A stretch of DNA of 64,000 bases, taken from assembly GCA_949130495.1 (NCBI GenBank), contig OX422210.1, positions 633,954,585-634,018,584 on the forward strand, in the 5' to 3' direction. Both the position numbers and the translations under genes were made by a program. Position 1 is the stretch's first letter, and every line of letters begins with the position of its first letter. This document shows, one piece after another, positions 58,457-64,000 of the stretch. The notes below the pieces were generated by a model. That model saw only the letters and a list, made by a program, of their open reading frames with translations, had not been told where the DNA came from and ran no database searches. Source of the stretch: Sambucus nigra (Eukaryota > Streptophyta > Magnoliopsida > Dipsacales > Adoxaceae).

Positions 58457-61355
58457 TGTGACACCCCGACTAATTAAATACCGGGTAGCTACTCCTTTAT
58501 TCAAATTAATACAAAATGCCAAGTTGGTTCAATTCATAGCATCACTGTCGAAAACGTTTTAACAATTACTAGCCACCTAATATTTAAAAAGTGAGTTGTC
58601 AATTTTAATAAAATCCTATTAACATGCAATAATTAAATTATAAAATGCTAACATAACCACCACAACATAATGACAAAGGAATAACCATAAAATAGTAATG
58701 AGTTTGGAGGGATACTCCTCACAACAATCCAAATACAGGAATAAAAAAATACTAAGTCTGCATCACTAAATTAATTACAACCCAAAAATCTGATATAACT
58801 GGATAAATAAAGTGTCTAAAAGAAATGGGGCGACATGCCCAACAGATGAGGAAAATCTAGTAACATAGAGTCAAGATCGAAAGTGAAGGCGTCTACTGTC
58901 AAAGTCCTGTAACTTCCACGGCAGCTACAGTCCGTCACCTGAATGGAAATCCTATGCATGGTGTCCTTGTGGCTGGGCACCTAAAAGGTTTTACAAAAAT
59001 AGATTTGAAAGCAAACGGGTCAGAGCTCGATTGTGGAAAAACAGTTTAAAATATAGCAAGTGTTTTAATGACATTAAAACAATGAATGCAAAATACATGT
59101 TAGGACGTGCTCTCACGTGAAATACTCACCTCTCGACTGTCTGTGCACTCCTAACGTATCCGTACCCATTCTCGTTACTCCCATATCTAACTAGTCCTAA
59201 ATAAAATCTAATATTACTATGCGATTCACGAATTAATTCCGGCATCTTCATTTAAACAGAGAGCTTTACATTTATTCTCGTTTTCCCGTATTAGTAATAC
59301 TACTTACTAGAAATCTTCCATCTCATCTTTACATAACGTTGCAATTATTATATTCACATATATACATGGCAGTTCATTTCAATTAACAGTATATTATTCT
59401 CATCATAAATATACAATACTAGCACCCCGAGACTAAGCTGTGGTGCACACATACTCTGCTATCCAATCCCGGTACATCACGTACATGAGGACCACGTATT
59501 TCGAATCTCTCAGGAATCGTCTTCAATGAACAACAATCACAAACAATGGAGGCGAACATAGTTCACATCACATGGGTCACGCACATACCTACGCTCCCAT
59601 GATCAGCAGACTTATTAACTTCTCAATAAGTCCTTCTCTGACCTATGTCCTCGAGGTACCAATCTAAATCCCCCCGTAGGCACACAAAGATTTGATGGCC
59701 CTCATCGAACGCCGACCTCCCATGATAGCAAGTATGGTAGGTATGTTATACACAGATAACTACATATACTAAGCATTCGCACATCTTAGATGTCTCAATA
59801 TATTAGTAGAGGTATACTTCTCGTTCTTGTATTACCATTTAAATGTCATACGCTTATAAGTCCCCAATTCTTGTACATTAAAGTTGTCAACTCTTCTCAC
59901 GTCGTAATTAATTGCTCGTTTCCAAATTCACAATTGTCCCCCCCGGTTTACTCCAAGATTCTAAGTTTTACTCCTCAATGTACCCTAATCTCACGACTAT
60001 ACCCACTAGTTAATAAGGGAAGGTTATCTATCCATTTAAATAAGTCTACGGGACATTTGAAATAAAAACAGGCCAAAAAGGCCATTCTGTCAACTCGTTA
60101 GAAGTCTCGTTCGAACGAGGTCGTTCGAACGAGTGTCGTTCGAACGAGTGTCGTTTGAACGAAAGGCTTCGAACGAACTACCAACTCGTTAGAAGGGATA
60201 CTGTCATCTCGTTAGAAGCTCGTTCGAACGAGGTCGTTCGAACGACCTGGGCAGGTCTTCTAACGAGATGGCAGAACTCACCCATAAATCTGCAAATCCA
60301 TTTTTCTTCCTTTTTCTCTTTTCTAAATCCATCTTATGATTATCCAAACTAAGTCTTAATGTTCTTAAACTACACTAAGTCCTCCTAGGTCACTTTCTAA
60401 CATATATATGTGGTCAATTACTCCAAATCAACATACAATTTTCATAATTTCCCAATTATTGTCCCAAACCCTATAAACATGAACACATAATTTAATGTCT
60501 ACAACTATTCCTTATCAATCCATTTTTAAATCATCACTAGATATATTTTGGATCTGAAATTCGTCATTAACTATTCTATATGCGATTCTTATATAAGATT
60601 TTGATTTTCTATCTCCAATTTCATGGGTTTTCATCAAACTTTCAATACGAGACATATATTCAATTATAAGCATGGAAGAAACATTCGCTTGAATTCATGT
60701 AATTAAACCACTTACCTTAGATGTTCTGATTTGATGTATAAGGATGAAGGTTGATTCTCCTCTTTCTCTCTGCAAATTTCTCCCAAAGATGGTGATGGTG
60801 GCTAGGGGTTTCTTTTGGAACCTCTTAAACTCTCCCTATAACTCCCGTAGCCCTCTAATTCACCTAATGCTAATAATGGGCTTAGTGGGTTTATTAGTAA
60901 TATGTTATTTAACCTTAAAATTCGTGGGTTTTAATTTCCGTATTTTTTAAAATTACCAAAATACCCTTCTAGGTTGTCGGTTCGGCCTAAAAATGACCCG
61001 GGACCAAACTAAACCCCCGGGTAGTGTTTTCTGACTATTTCGACCCTTCCGGACACATTGGCGCACTCAAAATGATCATTCGGTTGATAAAAATCAAATT
61101 CATTTTTTAATTCAAATAATTACATTCCTGACGCGACTGGCACGCGCGTCCCAACTAAATTTCCCCAAATTGTCATATTTCAGTCTCGCGACAATTTTAA
61201 TATTTTCAATATTCATGTATTACCGTACATACACATCATAATCAAATACCAACTCACATCTCGCTAGTATTTATATCCGAATTAATTCTCAATTAATTCT
61301 CATTTAATTTAATTAATCCCTTAAATAAATATCAATAAAATTACGGGGTATTACA
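58457..61355 (-). repeat. 5' LTR of element B (2,899 bp)
   Basis: Ends are TGTGACACCCCGAC (plus-strand left) and ACGGGGTATTACA. In element sense, it has the CGTTCGAACG palindrome cluster (60272-60092), then a TATA-like CTTATTTAAATGG (about 60046-60034), then GCTCTGACCCGTTT (59027-59013) and the TTTTAG|GTGCCCAGCC acceptor-like site (near 58985-58970). Confidence 0.95.
60092..60272. repeat. CGTTCGAACG palindrome cluster, 5' LTR of element B
   Basis: Five CGTTCGAACGA-type palindromes plus decayed copies (TCGTTTGAACGA, TTCGAACGAA). The outer stem CATCTCGTTAGAAG (60205-60218) and CTTCTAACGAGATG (60257-60270) encloses two of them. It has one more repeat block than the other LTR. Confidence 0.9.
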
Positions 61356-61360
61356 ATCAT
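61356..61360. repeat. target-site duplication ATCAT (right) of element B
   Basis: Matches 39833-39837. Confidence 0.93.
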
Positions 61361-61880
61361 CTGCAAGATAAATCAAAGCTGTGGAGACTGGGCCGACCGG
61401 ATCCTATATTCCCTCTGGGTCTACTGCACCTCTATCAGAACACCCACTGGGGCTACCCTCTATTCTCTAGTATACGGCATGGAGGCGATTCTCCCCGTCG
61501 AACTAAAAGTGCCTTCTCTGCGAGTTATGCTCGAAAGTAAGGTCAGTGAGGAAGAATGGCATCAAAGACGCTACGATGAACTCATGCTCTGGGATGAAAA
61601 AGATTAAAATCTTTGTACCATATACAAGAGTACCATCATCGGATCGCACAATCGTTCAACAAGAAAGTCAAGGACCACGGTGTCTAAGAAGGAGATCTAG
61701 CCTTTAAAGAAATTGTAAAACCTGTTTGGGATCTAAGAGGAAAATTCAAACCTAATTGGAGTGGCCCCTACATTATGAAGAAAATCCCATCAGGTAGCGT
61801 CGTTATTCTCACAGATCTCGACGGAGAAGAAATGGCACGTCCAATCAACCTGGACAGTCTAAAAAAATTCGACCCTTAAT
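61361..61880 (+). pseudogene. Tat element integrase C-terminal part
   Basis: Continues the integrase cut at 39837: CGDWADRILYSLWVYCTSIR, TGATLYSLVYGMEAILPVEL (the usual TPYSLVYGxEAVLPVE motif), then RRYDELMLWDEKD and RGKFKPNWSGPYIMKK-like sequence in another frame (61738-61780). Frameshifts and stops follow; pol appears to end near 61878. Confidence 0.85.
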
Positions 61881-62394
61881 CTGAACTCTCATCACGCTAC
61901 GACTCGTCTCACCCCTTCTATTCTAAAAAAACTCTCTTCATTTCCCCTACTCAGAACTATGTGGGACCTGATCCTCTCAAAACACCCCTTTTTAATGAAG
62001 CTCATAAATTTTTAAAAATCCATAGAGATACGTAAGCAGTCCATAAAACACGCATGGGCGCGGTCCTTTCTTTCTCACAAAATGCTATTATGTTCTTCCC
62101 CCAAGAACGGTGCTCCATCTCGTTATTTAAATAAAAAAGGGATTATGTATGCCTTAGTGATTGGTATAGACAGTTGAATATGAAATTCATCAAAAGACAC
62201 AACAAAATATGTCAAAATCATTTCTCGTTTATTTAATCAGGAATATGGTTATTACATGAAGTATTAGCAATTGGAGTCAAACAAATGACTCCCTTCCTAA
62301 CCCTCCTACAATATACAAATTCCCTACTAATAAACCAGCTTCACAAAAAGATTCAAAAACATACCAAACACCTATATAAAATCAAAACACCTCC
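61881..62394 (+). other. Tat element region between pol and the antisense ORF
   Basis: No coherent frame seen on either strand. AT-rich, with low-complexity Lys/Thr frames that I regard as artefacts. Confidence 0.5.
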
Positions 62395-63715
62395 TTACAA
62401 ACATAAAATCAGCTTTTTAAAACCTTGTCCTAAGCTACCAGATGGTCGTGCCTCATCATTATTACCTACTCCTAGAGTCCCCCAGGTATACCAATCCTGA
62501 TTATTGCTCTGGATGTGCTCCATGCAATGGTAGGCTTTAATGAGCTTCGATGAAACCACAACACCTTCTCTTAAGTTGTCGAACATGACAAGTCATCTTT
62601 GCCCAGTCTCCTCCACTAAAAATCTTCCCATCCACCCGTTTCCATAACCACTTCAAGTAGTCCCCTGATATAAACCCAACCTCTCCAATGGATTGTGATG
62701 GATGGATTGACGGGGCGACGATACTGCCATAGAGGCCCCAATATCATCCTCAAGGACTCTGTCAAGTCCTCCATAAAAAAAATTGGTTATGCGGGAGGAA
62801 CAATCTGCTCCCATCCTACTAGGCATAGAAGCCGCTAAGGAAAGTAGAGGGAAGTCTGGTGAAGTCTAACCAATCGCACATACCGATATTCCCCCAGTTG
62901 CAAAATGGATTGCAAGTCCCCCCATAATGGTATAGACTAGCGAAGGCATCGACCCCCGTGCTCCATAAATCAGTTAACCCAGTTCTCTGTCAAAGGTTCG
63001 AAAAAAAAAGAAGGGCCTAGTAAAGAAATTGGAAACACCCGACAGAGGATACTCAGGAGGGCCTCCAGGTGCAATCTCTCAGAAGGCCACTTAAACAACA
63101 TGATAGGGCTCTCCCGCCGAAAGCCAGTCTGATCTTCTTTCCAGGCATCCAAGTCATTCAAAGTCTCTGTTAATACCATCACCATAGGACTACAGTGGTA
63201 GGACAACCACATCGCTATCATGGCCACTTGAGGGTCAACCATCAGGTCGATCGTCACCAAAAAAAGCCTGGCAGTCAAACTCGGGGCTACAGCTCTGGCA
63301 AAGCCATTGTCAGTAAAATCCCTCTGATGCACCGAATTCATAAATTCCGAAAGGACGATATTTCCTCTATGAACTAGCGGCTGAGTAACTAAGGGGGGAT
63401 GTGAAGCAACTCCGCCAAAGACACCCTAGGAGAATGAGATAAATTCAACATAGTTACTGCTACATTGGGACTGACACCCAATATTGTAGAGAAATCCTTG
63501 TAGGTGGGATACACCTCGTTTAAGCCGAATCGAAAAACATGGTCTTCGGGGTACCAAAAAAGTACTACTGCTTCCAAAATATTCCAGTCTATGGGACGAT
63601 TATGCCATAAAGAAACCTAGTGCAAATCAAAGGCTTCATAGTCGACGATGTAGGATCATATTACCTCTGAGCCTTCGAGGTAGGCGAAAAAGGCTTCGAA
63701 CACTGGAAGAGCCAT
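62395..63715 (-). pseudogene. antisense plant-mobile-domain (PMD, aminotransferase-like) ORF of the Tat element
   Basis: Starts MALPVFEAFFAYLEGSEVI at 63715 and runs leftwards: DWNILEAVVLFWYPEDHVFR, GLNEVYPTYKDFSTILGV, VSLAELLHIPP, then NSVHQRDFTDNGF, LFLVTIDLMVDPQVAMIAMW, FKWPSERLHLEALLSI and, in another frame, FDNLREGVVVSSKLIKAYHC. This is the plant mobile domain layout (PF10536) known from MAIN/MAIL proteins and as an extra antisense ORF in Tat-lineage elements. Stops occur early (near 63657 and 63619), a frameshift lies in the C-run at about 63393-63398, and further stops follow after 62970. Its role in the element is not known to me. Confidence 0.78.
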
Positions 63716-64000
63716 TTGCAAAACAAAGAAGAAGAAAGCTACAAAGAAGAAGAAAATGGAATGTGGTGATGAAAACACTTCCAAATCCCCCTTTATTATA
63801 CTAAAAATTCCACAAAAAACAAATCATTCAAAATGTCATCGGTTTCCCTACTCCAAAAGTACATAAAGTATGCAGAAAGTGAAATGAAAGCTAAGGAAGT
63901 GATTTGGACTTGACCCTTATGCCAATAGGCAGGATAAGGGTTAGCCGATCGACAACCCCTTTTCAAAAAATTCCTTATTTTCTCTTTTACACATATCAAT
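63716..64000. other. region upstream of the antisense ORF, no gene seen
   Basis: AT-rich; could hold the promoter of the antisense ORF. GAAGAAGAAAG-type purine repeats at 63727-63757 (on the plus strand). The 67-codon minus frame here has no recognisable feature. Confidence 0.45.

Larger units (their letters stand above)
39838..61355 (-). mobile_element. element B: Tekay-type chromovirus (Ty3/Gypsy), complete, minus strand, interrupted by element A
   Basis: LTRs of about 2.9 kb, PBS for tRNA-iMet, PPT next to the 3' LTR, TSD ATCAT and order gag, protease, RT, RNase H, integrase, chromodomain. The 3' (left) LTR is itself split by element A (41168-52056). Without A the element would be about 10.6 kb. 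The pol frame is open; the gag part has four stops. Chromodomain at the C-terminus assigns it to chromoviruses, and the LTR length and sequence suggest Tekay/Del (inference). LTR copies look about 98% alike apart from a 31-base indel in the palindrome cluster. Confidence 0.94.
27598..64000 (+). mobile_element. Tat-lineage (Ogre/Retand-like) Ty3/Gypsy element, 5' part, host of the nested insertions
   Basis: Own sequence is 27598-30036, 33073-39837 and 61361 to the window end; the rest is three younger insertions. Diagnostics for the Tat lineage are a tRNA-Arg-type PBS (30012-30029), a second RNase H after the RT-RNase H (38620-38990), a long leader and an antisense plant-mobile-domain frame between pol and the missing 3' LTR. 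Removing element B joins the integrase fragments exactly over the ATCAT duplication. Every coding part is full of stops, so it is the oldest element of the nest. The 3' LTR is beyond 64000, so the 5' boundary could not be checked with a TSD. Confidence 0.88.

Noticed and set aside
63796..63999. 67-codon minus-strand ORF at the right edge
   Set aside because: No domain, atypical composition, and located upstream of the antisense PMD ORF in noncoding-looking AT-rich DNA.

Overview
The window is nuclear DNA of a flowering plant, most likely a eudicot (an inference: it holds an NLR gene of the RPS2/At4g27190 type and typical plant LTR retrotransposon lineages, with AT-rich intergenic DNA). I cannot name the species. 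Apart from the end of one disease-resistance gene at the left edge, nearly all of it is transposable elements, many nested in one another.

Layout. 1-2758: the 3' part of an NLR gene (LRR exon, an 874-bp intron holding a Stowaway MITE, and a short last exon). About 3100-4090: a relic of a Copia gag-protease region. 5476-15324: a structurally complete Ty1/Copia element on the minus strand, probably of the SIRE group, with about 1.97-kb LTRs and a perfect AATTT target-site duplication, but with a broken coding region. 17403-27451: a foldback MITE split by a 9.8-kb CACTA (En/Spm) element (17571-27366). The CACTA element carries a TNP2-type transposase pseudogene, a TnpA-like pseudogene, an unrecognised protein-coding region and a probable LTR inserted inside it. 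27598 to the right edge: a very large, old Ty3/Gypsy element of the Tat/Ogre/Retand type (tRNA-Arg-type PBS, second RNase H, antisense plant-mobile-domain ORF). Its 3' LTR lies outside the window.

The Tat element has been a landing pad. A related chromovirus left a 3.03-kb solo LTR (30037-33067, TSD CTTTC) seven bases past its PBS. A complete Tekay-type chromovirus (element B, minus strand, 39838-61355, TSD ATCAT) sits inside its integrase. A second complete Tekay-type element (element A, plus strand, 41168-52056, TSD CTTAG) sits inside the 3' LTR of B. The order of insertion is therefore Tat, then B, then A. All boundaries were read from matching LTR ends and target-site duplications.

Functional state. 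Element B keeps a 1,262-codon open frame from the end of gag through the chromodomain, but its protease and integrase carry missense changes at key positions and its gag is broken. Element A is a single gag-pol frame with no frameshift I could see, broken only by stop codons, mostly at positions where B has Gln, Trp or Arg. The Copia, Tat and CACTA coding regions are more heavily damaged. The most unusual signals are hairpin-forming palindrome clusters upstream of TATA-like boxes in several different LTR families, a block conserved across three otherwise diverged LTRs with a possible splice acceptor, an unrecognised C-terminal exon on the NLR gene, and an unrecognised protein in the CACTA element. 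I saw no tRNA, rRNA, CRISPR array or bacterial-type system.
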